DNA of 64,000 nucleotides. Origin: Opisthocomus hoazin (Eukaryota > Chordata > Aves > Opisthocomiformes > Opisthocomidae). The position numbers were made by a program, and so were the translations under genes. The stretch covers positions 21,307,537-21,371,536 of the forward strand of contig NC_134428.1 of NCBI RefSeq assembly GCF_030867145.1, written 5' to 3'. How positions within the stretch are numbered: position 1 is the first letter of the stretch; the number at the start of each line of letters is the position of its first letter. Positions 1-12,167 of this stretch are shown here, piece after piece. The notes under the pieces are model-generated. The model saw nothing but the letters and a program-made list of their open reading frames with translations. It did no database searches and was not told where the DNA came from.

Positions 1-3000
1 TAAAGCAGAGAATATATCTTCACAATACCAAGAGAAGACTAAAACTGAATATATTTACAAGCTGCAGCTTTAAGTTACAAACACAACTATTTAGTAACCA
101 GAAGTAACTATTTAGACCAGAAGCCAGCTCTCATTCCTGTTTGCAGCATTTATCCCTTTATTAACAGAAATCTTTAGATCTGCATTAGTTGAACAGTGTT
201 AACAAAGGTAAGCATGCAGGAAAAAAAATCCCCACTTGCAAGGTTCTGTCTCTTGAGTTGCAGGTGCCTGCAGTCCATCTCACAGCCTAAGATGCTTTTG
301 CAAACCCCCCACCTGCACAGAACACCTTCCCGGGTGCGATGCCAAGTCGGTGTCAGCTCCCCCCTAGCCCCCGTCGAGAACTTTGAGTTTTTCCCAAAGT
401 GTTGTGGTAACTGAGACTGGTGGGACACCGCTACTTCTAGGGAGTTAGTGCCAGATTTGTTTCTGTTGACCGAGAAGCGTTTATGAACAGAAACAGTTAA
501 TTGGCACTGTGTTGCCCAGCGATCACCATCTCCCTGCACTGGCGAGAAGTTTCCAGCCCACACAGGCCAGCTCTGACCTTTCACCTGCTTCGGCTCCAGC
601 TCTCTGCCACCATCTCTGGCTTTTCCATCTCCCAGCTTTCCGACTGACTTAACCCTTACCCCTCTCACAGCTACTGCAGTCCCTTCCAAGCGTGTCGGAG
701 GAACGATGGCAAAACCCCACAATTCCCAGTTGGATAAAGCAGGACTGGGACGCCAGGCTGGGAGCATTTCCCCACACTGTCGCTCTGCCTTCCCCTGCTC
801 CCACTGGAGACACAGAGGATCGCGAGAGACTGCTGTTAAGGCAAGTTTCAGTGTTTGTTCGGAGAAAACCACAGCACAGAATTTCAATGAAGGGCACAGA
901 GACTGCTCCAGTCCCAGAATAGTCACTTATCTGCTGGCTGCTGCTCCTTGGAAATGCAGGTTTGACTCTCCCTGGGAGAGAAGGAACTAAACTTAGACCG
1001 CACAGACCCTATGCAAGTGCATTAACTACCATGAGGTTACCCACGGGGAGCGCGCAGCATCAGCACCTTGCTCTGATGGTCTGAGAGAGAGAAAATGGTC
1101 GCCACCAAATCACACAGAGAGCCTGATCTGGGGCAAAGTGGGAGATTCAGATGCGGAGACATCAGCATTAGCACTGACAAAACCGAGACATATATAGACA
1201 CACACAGTGGGACGATTTTAAACACTGAATGAAGAACTTCAAAATACGAAGTGGGTTAGCAGGAATGCTGTCCTCTGCATATCCACAGGAACAGCACCTC
1301 TCAAAATCGGAATTCATAGAACACGCCCCTAAAATGCATCGTAAGTAAAAGCTTTAAACAATGAGCAAAATAGCCAATGTTTCTTCCTCCCAGCTCTTAG
1401 CAGTTAAAGGTATTTGTGACTCAGCAACATCCCCAGTAAAGTGAACCTAAATTTAACATTTCTCTGTCTCCACAAAACAGTTCTATAAATGTAACAAGCA
1501 GATGTCAAAGATGAGGAGATGAGGAAAAACAGAGAAATTGCCACATTTAGATCCCAAGTATTGCTATTGTTGCATTTCAGAGTTACTGGTCACACTATTT
1601 TTTTGCGGCCACAATGAGCATTTGATAATCCTTGCCCCATTAATCTGCGGCACAAGTTACCATAGGAAAGGTTCCCACTTTCCAACAGCGACTTCCCACA
1701 CCTCTCTCCTCCAAAAGGACCATCCTGGGAGACAGCCAGAGAGTTACTTACATCTGCAGGTAAAACTGCTTAAAAGTTTATACATACTGTTGATGCCCAG
1801 AGGTAGATTTCATGTAGAAGATCAAATTTAATTAAAATCCCTATAATTTCCATTTATTATAGAATGAACAGAATAGCTTAATATATTTAATAATAAAGCA
1901 TATTTCTCAAAACTGAATTTGGACTTAGACACCAGTGGTACATGTAAGAAAAAACCACCAAACAAGTCTTACTGCATGCACAACACTCCCTCCTGAGTTC
2001 TAGCAAGGAAGGCAACAGCAGACTATTTTCACTGCAGTGCTCAGTTCACAGTAAACCTTCCCAACACTCCCAAGGCAGTTTTTCTGATTTTCTGCTACTA
2101 CAGAAAATGTCAGTTCACTCTTTTGTTCAGAAGATTGAATACTGTCAATTAACATTCTGTTTTCAAATCTGGACTATGGAAAAAAATATGGCAACAACTT
2201 TTGATATGAAATAAACTTCTGAACAGCTGAACTGATTTAAAACTTTTGTGCTGCAATCAGAGCACAACACAGAATAAGCATAAGTGGAGAGAATTAAAAT
2301 CCACAGATAAGGATAGTGTCAGGCAGTAGAAAATGGCAAAACAGCAGCACGCGGGAAGCACCAGTTAGGGATGAAAAATAGGAATTTCTCTGTTCCATTC
2401 CTTTCCTAATAATTTTTAACTTATTCAAGTGACTGTATAAATCCCCAGCAAACACAAAACCTGAATGGAGACAAGGTAGAAGAGGAAAAGGTGTAATACG
2501 AACGTGACACGTGATCTACCTCACGAAGTATTGTATCTTACACAGAAAAAAAGATTAGGTAGAACTAGAAATCACAGCTTTGGAAAAAGATAACTAAGGC
2601 ATAACATCTCTACAGAAATTACAAACCACTTGGAGAAAGGGAGCAGAAAAAGACTATTCCTTCCCCACCGCTTGCTACACAAGTACGAGTTATACAGCAA
2701 CACTGTTATCAAACAGAAGGCTAAACTAAAAGCAGGGTTTTCCCTATACACCCCCCACCGAGACAAACTCATTTACATGGGATGTGGGCCAAAAGTATAA
2801 ATGGACTCAAAAAGCAATCACGACAAATTGACGGAAGAAAGGTCCAAAAAGGACTATTTGATTACATTCCATATGCAACTCCTGGCTCAAGAAGTTTCCG
2901 AAACCAAAGGCTGCCAATAACGGGAAGAGTATACCAAAGTATCACATTGCTCTATTCTTGTACCCATTTTTGGGTTGTTTCTTTTTTTTTTTTCCTCATG

Positions 3001-5674
3001 TCAGAGACAAAGAACCTCAGCCTGACAGAGCACAGCTGTTGGGCACCAGCAGAACGCTTGCTACTCACCAGCAGTACGAAGGTAATGCACACATGCTCAT
3101 TACTAGGGCTGGCTCAAACATATTTTTTTCTTCTTTACTTTTGAAAGCATTCTAGCTTTGAAAAAATCCAGGTTGTCTTGTATTTTTAAATAACAATTAA
3201 ATTATTTTGTTGCTATTATTAGAAAAGTTATCACCAGCTAATGTCATTTAAAGCCCGCAATGCTTGCCAATACATGAAAACAAGCGTTGCAGTATTTGAA
3301 GAGCAGCTCGATTTAAGCTTACCTTACATCAGTACTTACACTGCTACATAAAACACAACATTCACATTTCAAATTATTCACACACTCCAGCACATCAAGG
3401 ATTCGTTTTTCTTAAAAATCTCACCCATTTGCCAGATGGACCAACTCAGAGGCCCAGCAAACACGCCACAGTTAAGCACCAAACACACAACGGAAACAGC
3501 AGGTTTGGGGGGTGCTCGCTCACCAGCAAGGGCAGGCTCTTCCACACACAAACCAACAGTCAAGCGATCAAAAGATTTAATTATTCTAGTCAAGTGTCTA
3601 GAGAGAACTTGCAAAACTACTTAGAGTTTGTATACAAACAGAGAAGTCTTCTACATTGCATTTTCTCAAAATAATTTTACGAAACTACTATGGGCTATGA
3701 GATCACAAGCAACGGAGTAACTCTTACGCACGAAACACTGCAGCAGCTACTTTTTAAGCTTTTGCCATCAACACACTGCTCAACCTGGTACCAATGCCCC
3801 AGATCTCCAGCACCCGCATCACTTGGGGAAACTGTGGTTGTGAGAACAGTGCTGATCGCTGCTGAGGTCTTGATCAGGGGACTCCGAGTGACAACCAACA
3901 GGCAATACTGTCTCTTCCTATGGCTGTAAACCAAGATGAACATTGCAGGAAACAGGGAGACTCCAACGTGTTTCCTACTGTGTTTTTCCTAATTGTTGTT
4001 CACAAGGAGCTGGCGAAGTCTGAGGATCACAATTCACAGAGACCATTATAAAGCTGAGCTAATGCCAAAAGGAGTGCTCCTGCCTCAGCAAGGTATTGGT
4101 AATGCACCCTTTGTGCCAGTGGAACAGCACTAAGCTGTATGAACACAGGTCCAACTGGACCAGCAAGTCTAACTGTGCCGAAAAACTGCAGCGGCTCTGT
4201 GATCACTGGTGCCAATACCAGAGAAAGCAAGCCGAAGCACACAGCCATAGATGGGACTGGACTTCTCAGCAGCAATGCTTACTGGCAAGTAAAGAAAGAT
4301 GATAAAATGTAACCTACTTGTATTTTTAGAAAACATCTTTTAGCGTTCTAAAAAAGACTTTTCAAGTACAATTTTTAAAAATAAAGTTGTCAGTGTTCAC
4401 AAATATAGTCGTATGCACTTTTTTTAAATTGTGGTCTGGAACACTGGGAAGAAGGTCATCTACTACCAACAAAGGAGTAGCAACACAATCAGATTTTTAC
4501 AGCACGCTATCGTAAAGGCATTAATTGCATTTTTATTTGATCTATGTCCTCGGAATGTTATAGCCAAGCAGCAGCCAAGAAGCCAATGTCATTAAGGATA
4601 AGGTTTCATATTTCAGAGCAGCCTAACAAGTAGGTGCCATCAAAAGGGGCATCTTTCCTGGTCACGTAGTTCCAGCCTCTCCTGTCTGAGAGGTTTGTCA
4701 TTTGTCTGAGCCCATGAGCCAATCCAGTGAGAAAACATCACCAAAACCCTAGTCATTTATGCAAAAAGTGGTTTCTACCGCTTGTATTAGTTTGCTCTAG
4801 GACGAGACGGACACAAGGGCATGGGTGGGAGCAGCACCAGTTAGCCCAGTTGGACAATGAAAAGGCTCAACAGTTAAGCCTGTATTTTCATCATTCATGT
4901 ATTCCATCACCACTCAGGTGAGAGCAGGGTAAACAGTAAAGATGACCTACCTTCCAGCCCAACGTACAAACAAAAAATGGGAACAAAGGGGAAGTGTCAT
5001 TTACTTAGTCCACAGGAATACAAACATTAAGAAACATTTGGATTAGCCACTGAATCTCTGAATTGGGAGTAGCAGTGATGTCTGCTTGTCTGGAAACTCT
5101 GAAAAGAGTCCTTGTCTTTAACTGAATCCAGCAAAATTATGATAAATGCAGAAGAAAAATACTCTCACTGTGAGCTTTACTTGCAACTAGGCACAAAGTA
5201 GAGAGATGATGACCTCAGAGGTGGCAACTGGTGCAGGACCTTAAAGAAAAACTCTTGAGTTAATGATTTCAGAATTGCACTACCAGGTTTCTTCTTTACC
5301 TGAGACCATCACACTAATATGTAGTTCATAATTAGTTCACGCTCTCCATGAAGTGGAGGCAGCATCTGCAGTTCCAAAAGCATCCCCATCAGGTATTGCA
5401 AGACCCCGGCATGCTGCCCTCACAAATACACTGCCACAGCAACCAGCAGATGTGCTTAGAGAGCAGGGAAGGGCGGAGAGGGGGAGGCCTTCAAGGCTAA
5501 GATAAGACCAGTTCCTCACCCCCACGAGCAAGAAAAAAACCCATGCAAGTGAAGGAAATTCATTTGGAAACTCTACAGACTCCAATTCCTCCTAGCTTTT
5601 TCGCTTGTTGTAATTTGTATTGAACTTACTTTTTCAAACAATGTGTACTAGTTTGCCTTTGGTCCAAAGTTTTC

Positions 5675-5700
5675 TTGTGAACATTGTTAGTAGCACAATT
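5675..5700. repeat. Source-like copy of a 26-bp direct repeat
   Basis: A 26-bp word here recurs without mismatch at 6275-6300, 600 bp away. The flanks of the two copies differ, so this is not part of a longer duplicated block. Both copies sit in GNA12 intron 1. Confidence 0.85.
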
Positions 5701-6265
5701 TGCTAACTTTTTTTTGCCAATACTGTTTCCAAGTTAATTATAAAAATATATGTATACTCAGCCAACTGAATATAATGTAAGCTCCCAAATTTAGTCACTC
5801 AAGTGACTAAACTTTTGTCTGGAAAAGATCAAAGTATGTGTCTGCAGTCTCCAGGGACTAACTCATGCTCTGCAATACTAATGACTACATCACAAGAGCA
5901 TTGTAAGCTCTATTTCGGAACAACTATGAATATTTATCACTTACTATTGACCATTACTCCTCTTCCACTATCCACCAGGATGAAGACAGATTGCTCTCTC
6001 CTAGCCCAACGAAGAGAAACTCCAAATACAAAGAGACCACCAGAGCTGACGGAATTTATATTTAAGACACAGAAAACACATCAACTGGAAGTTAGTAAGT
6101 TTCATTGATTAAATGAATCCGAAAAAGAAAGACCAACAAGACTCATAAGTGTTATTTGCTTTTCTACATAATTTTGTCAATTTTATTTTTCATATTAAAA
6201 TAACCACTACACAGTAAAAGCACAAAGCAAAGATAATCAGGTTTAAATACCAGTTCTACCATGGA

Positions 6266-6318
6266 ACTTGTATGTTGTGAACATTGTTAGTAGCACAATT
6301 CTTTAGCACTTGTATGTT
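6266..6318. repeat. Short insertion bounded by an 11-bp direct repeat
   Basis: The word acttgtatgtt occurs at 6266-6276 and again at 6308-6318. The sequence between them is largely the 26-bp word shared with 5675-5700, which overlaps the left repeat by two bases. The arrangement looks like a small templated insertion with a target-site-like duplication. That origin is inferred; the repeats themselves are read directly. Confidence 0.7.
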
Positions 6319-9300
6319 AAATTTAATGAAAAAGCTCCTAATTAGCCACAGTTCCTACAGAGTATTCTCCTTACCATTCCTTTCAAAAGAAGCTGTGCCA
6401 GTGGAAATAAGCTTGACTGTGTCCTGCGACCAACTACTCAACTACAACTAGATCCCAACTCTGAAGTAACAGATTGAGTGTCACTACGGTCACCTCCTAA
6501 CAGGTCACCAAATTCATTTGTGGGTAAATCCAAGGAAATGTGTAGTCAATTTAAAGAGTAACTAGAGCTCACATAATGGAAAGATGTATTCCCCCTTCAT
6601 TTGTAGGCTAGCAGAAGAAATCTGTTTGCATTATAAATTACTCGATAATTTGGCCACTTCAAGCGTAGCTCCCAAATAAATTGAGAAATATTATTTTCCC
6701 ACCTCCTATTGTACTCATCTGTAACTCCCAAGTTGCAAGTGAGTTTTCTTATTTTGTTTTTCAATGACACAAGGTACATCTACCTTGTAGTCTGAGACCA
6801 CAAACGCAATATAAGCCCATTCAAAGTATACAGAGCACCTGCAAACAACGAAGCAGCAGTAGTCTAGGTTTAGTATTGGTTGCAGAAGTCCAAACTTCTT
6901 CTTAAAATGCACTTCAGCACAGGCTACTCATCTTGCCTGCTTTACTGTCACTCACACCGTCAAGGAGAAATGCTCTCAGGTATGCCCACGTGTACTGCAA
7001 CTGCACTCAAAAGTCCCAAAGATATCTCCTCAGGGAGTTTTCATGTTCAAAATCTTCAGTTGTTTTTTTCCCTACTCAGAGCCCACAAAAGAAGTTACAC
7101 ACCACTTCCTGAGTAGTCCTTTCCTCCACAATTCCAGGCTTTTCAATTCCTTAGTCAATCACCACAATTCAGGCCACAGACAACAAGAAAACACTCGCAG
7201 ATGTATTGAAACCTTGAGCTGGCCTTCTTGTTTTCAACATGGAAACTAACATTACCAAAAAAAGTCAACGCATTATACTCGAGGCTTTTAAAAGCCGATT
7301 TTTTTCTCTCTTCAGATAGAAATCTCCCAAACAAGCTGGTGCAAGTACCACTCTGGTACTTGTAGATTACTTTATTTTCTTATGCAGCCGAATTGGGTTT
7401 TTTCAAGCAGCATGATATTCTCACACTTGAAACAAAAAACATTTAGACAAGGAACATCAGAGCTATGATTCATCAAGTATCCAAGCTCTTTAACTGTTAT
7501 CAAAGGAAGCAAGCAGAGTAGCAAGGCCAACCCATCTGTTTTGGAAGGTATCAAAAGATTACTCCTTCAGCTACAGTCAGAAGGCATCGAAACGCTCATG
7601 TAACACCAGCGGACATTTCTTAGATTTGAAACTTAAGGTACACAAAAGTTTTTCAAGTTTCTCTGTATATCCAAGAGCCGCCTTAAAATTCACGCTGCAG
7701 CAGCTAGCCCTGTCCTATCCACTCTCCTTTTCCAGGTGGGTGTGCTAAAGTCATGAAGCCTGTGTACTCATACCAGAACATTAACACTGCTGCTTTTCAC
7801 TCCAATCACCAAAAAGTTCCAAAAAGTTACTTTGAAACTTAGCCTCGATTAACAAGCAAAACCCTAGTTAACCGATGACTATTTACCTTAAACCAAAGCA
7901 AAACTAATGTGTTTGAAGACCGTCCCACAAATGCCAGAAAAAGCTAGCAAGGCCCTGAACCACCACCTGTACTAAACGGAAAAGTAAATTCTGTATCACA
8001 GATTTATTTCGTTTCAGCATTTCATTTCTAACTAGGCTTTCCCCGAAGTGAGGGATGAGAGAGAGAGCAGGGTAAGGAGAGAACTCAGCATTAAGGAGAT
8101 ATCAGAAAAGTGAGAAGCTGAAAACTCAAAATAAAGTGGAAGCTGACACAAATGTCAATTCATACTTAGCACAGTTATTTTCGAAGAGGTTTCAGGTTCT
8201 GCTCTCAGATTCAGTTCCTTCATTCTCCATACGCTGTACAGACTGCCTAAACACTCCTGCAACAAGCACTTTAGAAATATCAAGCACTACTGAGAGAGTA
8301 GTAATCCTCCCCCTTCAGAGGGAAGTTTAGTCATGGTTGGAAAACAAAAATTGACCATTTAATCCCAGAGATTTACACTGCATTTCTAACTCAGATCTCA
8401 GCGTTGCGGAAGCTTAACAGACCCATTGTTCGACCATGCTGAGAACTGCGTGAAAAAAGGGGCTAAGGTTGCTGCAGCTGCACTTCACAATGTCAAACAG
8501 ATTTATATGCTATTCGATAGGATCGTTTTCATTTTCCATTGTCCACATTTCATACTATAAAAATTAATATTATATCCTTTCTTATAAATTACATACATGG
8601 TGATCCTTGCTCCACTTAGTCTTAAGGGATGATCATTGTAGTCTGACCTTCCTGAAAAAGCGAAAAGGACCTGTTGTCTGAACACTTTATTATAGAAAGA
8701 ATGGCATTCAGGTTCATTTGACAATCCACATTGTCAAAGAAGCAAAATAAGTTTACTTGAAACACTTCATGGTTTTCCACAGAACAAAGTTTAATAGAAA
8801 AAAAGTACTATGCAATTACTCTAAAATAAAGACACTGACAACACCACTCTGCTTTGAAAGCCCCATAATTCTGTCTTGGTATTTGATTTCTTCCCAATGA
8901 TTACGGCAGAGTATCAAAGTGTTACCAGGTTTCTTTCAGATGAGCAAAAAGCAAACAGAACATCTACTGCCTTCTCCACCACACACTCCATGCTCAGACC
9001 TCCTTCCCACCACTTCTGCATACTCTTTCCATAGCCACCACTCCCAAGCCATTCCTCAAAAACTATGGGTGAAGAGCAAGCCACAGCCTCATGTGCAAGG
9101 GCCATCTCCGTCGTCTGGAGAAACAAGAGAAGGAAGAGTCAGAGAGATGTGGTCCATGTACCCAGCAGTGTAGCCTAACCTAACACTCCCAGATCACGAA
9201 CCGCAAGGCCAAAAGGGCGATCTGTTGAACCGTATTTACTCACTTCAAAAACACTTCCAAATTTTAGTTTGATGATTAGGAGGCTTGAAAAGGTGTTCAG

Positions 9301-11027
9301 CTGACAACAGTCCAAGAAGTGTTGTTAGCTACGGGTCTTAAAATCAGAACACCAGACTGCTACCTCGAGGACCTGGATTCTACTCTGCAAATTTGCCCAA
9401 AGCCATCCAGCAGACAAGTGCTTCAAGGGTGTAACTCAGCCTCCCCTACTACAAGATGGAGACACTTATCTTCCTTCCCAAAGCACACCAAATTCTGCTG
9501 CTGAAAGCTACACACCTTCTGCACATATAAAATATTACAATATTTTACCATAACTAGTCTTGCTTAGACAACTTAAAGAAGGAATCTCAGATTTTTTTCC
9601 GTTTTCACAAGTTTCTTCCTTAAAAGCCTCTGCTACGACTTTGAATCAGTACAGCAACAAATAAATCACTGGCAGTACCAAAATAAGCATGAATACCTCT
9701 AAAACAAGGCTTCTTATTTCTAGGTGTACAGACAAACACGTGTAACACTCTCTTTGCTTACATAACGTCAGCAAAAGAGAAGCTTCTGAGCTACAACTTT
9801 CCTGCAGTTAACAGGCTCCTACAATACACGTACAGGCTCCTGAAAATGGACTAAAAAAAGGAAAAGACAATTAGTCAACAATTTTCCTGTTCACTAATAG
9901 AAGCAAAAGCCCTTCATGGAACAGTGGCATTCTTAAAAACAAGTGTTACTGCACGTGTGCAACTTGTTAAGTGCATATTAAGGTTCTATTCCAAAAAAAT
10001 TTGAAAATTTACAAGTAACTCGTTATCCTTAGCTTGCACAGTTCCCTTTTCTTTAATTTTCTATGAAATCTCAGAAAGCCTGAAAAATTCATGTCCACAT
10101 AGGGAGACAGTCCTAGAGAAAAAAGTGGCAGCTCTTTTAGAGAAAGCTTATGAAGCTGAAGAGAGATACATTCTTAAGTGAGCTTTTTATGCACCTTTAG
10201 GCAATTTCTGAAATACGTTCACTTCTACCTGCACAGGGTTTACCAGAAAGCAAGAGTATTTGTCAAGACTGATCTTCCTTAATTGTCTGTAGACCGAAGG
10301 CTCTACCTGTAGGCTCCATCAGCAGCCTTTGTATTCTCCAGTCACTAGAGCAAAATGCTACCAGCGCTATAAAGCCTGCAGACGCATCGAACAAAAAACT
10401 CTCTTCAAAAGTAGCAAAACAGAGTTGCTTCCATTTCAGAGCGACGCTTGACCACACCCCACACCGCTCAGGGCCGAGGGTCCCCCGTATCTAAAGACCT
10501 ACCACGCAGCTATCCCCAGCCACAGCACCCACACAGGGACCCATTTCTTGTCCCACCTCGAGCTATGCAGCCTCACGGCGCTCAGCAGAGGCGTGGAAAT
10601 TCCTCCTCGCTTCTTCAAATTTTGAAGTTTCTCCAGTTCTGACTTAGAGGATGCTCTCATCGTGGTTTTTTTTTTTTCTCCAGAGCACAGGCCACACCTA
10701 TATCCTCTTTCCTCTGCGTTTCCACAAAGCTTTCCTCAATCCCCTTTGCAGGGAAGTTTCCTTGGAGCCTTTTACCACCGAGGCCTTCAGCCGAGTAACA
10801 GAGCCTCCCCCCCGCAGCCCCCCTAGGCCGTCGCACAAAAGCTCGGCGCCTTCCCAAGCACCTGCACCGCAGAAACACCCACAACCCTCCTCCCCCCCCT
10901 TCCCCGCCGAGGAGCGGCCCAGCAAACCGGGGGGAGCAGCCCCCCCGCCGCCCCCCCGGCCCAGCTCACGACGGCGATTCCGGGCACGGCCCAAACCCGC
11001 GGGGCGAGCCGGCCTCCCCCCCCTCAC

Positions 11028-11348
11028 CTTGAGGATGTTCTCGTAGATGGTGGCCCGGAACTCCAGCAGCGCCTTCTGGTCGAACTCGCGGCCGTGGATG
11101 ATCCGCATCTGCTTGAGGAAGGTGGATTTGCCGCTCTCGCCGGCGCCCAGCAGCAGGATCTTGACCAGGCGGCGCACGGCCCGTCTCTCCCGGGCCAGCA
11201 TCGCGTCGATCTCCCGGCTCCGCCGCCGCGCCTCCCGCTCCGCATCGCGGCTCCGCTCCTTGCTCTCCCGCCGCGGCTGCTCCCCGGCGCGGCCCGTGGC
11301 CTCGGCCGGCAGCAGGCAGCGGCTCAGGGTGCGCACCACGCCGGACAT
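11028..11348 (-). CDS. GNA12: GNA12 coding exon 1: G protein subunit alpha-12, residues 1-107
   Basis: This exon encodes the N-terminus of G-alpha-12, the heterotrimeric G protein alpha subunit that couples receptors to RGS-containing RhoGEFs and RhoA at the plasma membrane. The ATG is at 11348-11346 and begins [11 protein letters not shown], the family-specific start; Cys11 matches the known palmitoylation site. An Arg/Glu-rich N-terminal helix follows (about residues 27-62), then the P-loop GAGESGKS at residues 68-75 with the catalytically important Lys74/Ser75, and the exon closes with ENILK at 107. The donor is AAG|GTGAGG at 11027, phase 0, where the human gene also splits as I recall it. 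The N-terminal 20-40 residues differ from mammals by small indels, which is common in this segment. Exons 2-4 are not in the window. G-alpha-13 is excluded by the N-terminus. Confidence 0.96.
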
Positions 11349-11645
11349 GGCGGCCGCGGGACGGCGGGAGCGCTCACAACGCCGCGGGGACCCCAGGCAG
11401 CTCCGCCAGCATCGGGCGGAGGCCGCCGAGACGCTGGGACCCGGGAGGAGGAGAAGGAGGAGCAGCAGCAGCCGCAGCCGGGGGCTAAGGGCCGGGACCG
11501 CCCATTCCCCTTCTCCCGGCTCGGCTGGGCGACGCTGCGGAGGGAGGGGAGGCGGGGTGCGGCCCGGGGAGGCAGGCCGGCCGGCCGGGGAGAAGGGTGG
11601 CGGCGGCGGGGCGCGGCCTGCAGGCCCTGCCCGGGGAGGGGGCAC
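11349..11645 (-). other. GNA12: GNA12 5' leader with an in-frame open extension
   Basis: Upstream of the GNA12 ATG the reading frame stays open with no stop for 99 codons, to an in-frame ATG at 11645-11643. The conceptual peptide is Pro/Ala/Arg-rich and has a run of nine leucines (from CTG/CTC triplets at about 11450-11480) followed by a small-residue stretch. Most likely it is untranslated GC-rich leader or promoter sequence: the conserved protein starts at 11348 and the transcription start is unknown. Confidence 0.5.
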
Positions 11646-11854
11646 CGCCGCCCCGCTCCTCTCCGAGCGGCGAGGGGCCGCCGTGAAGACGCCCCCGAGG
11701 CCCCGGGTTCAGCCAGCGGCCGGCTCCGGTCCCGCTGAGGCGCGGCGGTGCGCTGGGACGGCGGAGCCCCCGGCCCCCTCGGTCAGGGAACGTCGCCGCC
11801 GCCTGCGGAGGGAGGTGCCCGTCCGGCCCTCCCGCTCCGCCAACGCTGCGTCTC

Positions 11855-11859
11855 ATTGG
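11855..11859 (-). promoter_or_regulatory. GNA12: CCAAT box (NF-Y site), minus orientation
   Basis: ATTGG on the plus strand in the context tctcATTGGgc reads as CCAAT on the GNA12 strand. It lies about 510 bp upstream of the ATG, in the CpG island. Confidence 0.5.
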
Positions 11860-11891
11860 GCAAGGGGAGTGTCGGTCAACGGCTCCCTCTT

Positions 11892-11899
11892 CCAATTGG
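11892..11899. promoter_or_regulatory. GNA12: Overlapping CCAAT/ATTGG palindrome
   Basis: CCAATTGG reads as a CCAAT box on both strands. It is 37 bp from the previous ATTGG box, which fits a multi-CCAAT promoter. Confidence 0.45.
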
Positions 11900-11981
11900 A
11901 GAAGCAGGCTTGTGGGGCGGGCGTAAGCGGGCGACAGGGCTCAAGGCACGGCAGGGCGGGCAGCGCCGGGAGGGTCAGCGC

Positions 11982-11998
11982 GGGGGCGGGGACGGGGG
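11982..11998 (+). promoter_or_regulatory. GNA12: GC-box cluster / G-quadruplex-capable run
   Basis: Three G-runs of five, four and five bases separated by one or two bases, preceded by further GGG runs at about 11968-11974, meet the usual four-run G-quadruplex pattern. The same bases include Sp1/KLF-type GC boxes. It is about 640 bp upstream of the GNA12 ATG. Confidence 0.5.
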
Positions 11999-12029
11999 CG
12001 GAGATTCCCCACGGGAGGCGGGGCGAGTA

Positions 12030-12034
12030 CCAAT
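12030..12034 (+). promoter_or_regulatory. CCAAT box (NF-Y site), plus orientation
   Basis: The context acCCAATCAgag is a good NF-Y match (CCAATCA). Its orientation is opposite to GNA12. NF-Y sites work in both orientations, so this does not by itself prove a divergent transcript. Confidence 0.55.
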
Positions 12035-12129
12035 CAGAGGCGAGAGGGCGGGCCCCGGAGAGAGGTGGCCTCGGAGGGGGCGGGCCCTGAGCCTCGCTGT
12101 GGGAGAAGGCGGGACGGCCGCGCGGGGCG

Positions 12130-12167
12130 TGACGTCACTTCACTTGACGTCACGCTACGTGACGTCG
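12130..12167. promoter_or_regulatory. GNA12: Phased array of three CRE/ATF sites
   Basis: Consensus CRE palindromes TGACGTCA start at 12130 and 12145, and a one-base variant TGACGTCG starts at 12160. The starts are exactly 15 bp apart. These are textbook binding sites for CREB/ATF bZIP dimers. The array lies about 780-820 bp upstream of the GNA12 ATG, in the CpG island. Related sites follow at 12292 (TGACGTGT), 12316 (CGACGTCA) and 12581 (TGACGTCA). Confidence 0.8.

Larger units (their letters stand above)
1..11027 (-). other. GNA12: GNA12 intron 1 (5' part, continues off the window)
   Basis: This stretch lies directly downstream, on the minus strand, of the GNA12 exon 1 donor (GTGAGG, read leftward from 11027). 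I looked for the next G-alpha-12 exon, which should continue after the ILK codons with a segment leading to switch I, and did not find it, so the intron runs past position 1. The intron is AT-rich and holds short ORFs that look like chance, a T-run at 2982-2993, another at 10666-10677, and a 26-bp direct repeat at about 5675 and 6275. One 250-codon minus-strand open frame (174-926) stands out by length only. I recognise no RNA gene and no intact mobile element here. Confidence 0.8.

Noticed and set aside
8600..8660. Possible CR1 remnant (gatgatcattgtagtctgacc)
   Set aside because: The match is short and from memory only; I could not extend it in either direction.
10698..11027. Continuation of the GNA12 frame past exon 1
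   Set aside because: It is intron read-through: a good donor (AAG|GTGAGG) ends the exon at the conserved family position.
11047..12090. 347-codon plus-strand ORF over the GNA12 exon and promoter
   Set aside because: It is antisense to the conserved G-alpha-12 exon and made of Arg/Ala/Gly/Pro codons, as expected from a GC-rich island with few stops.
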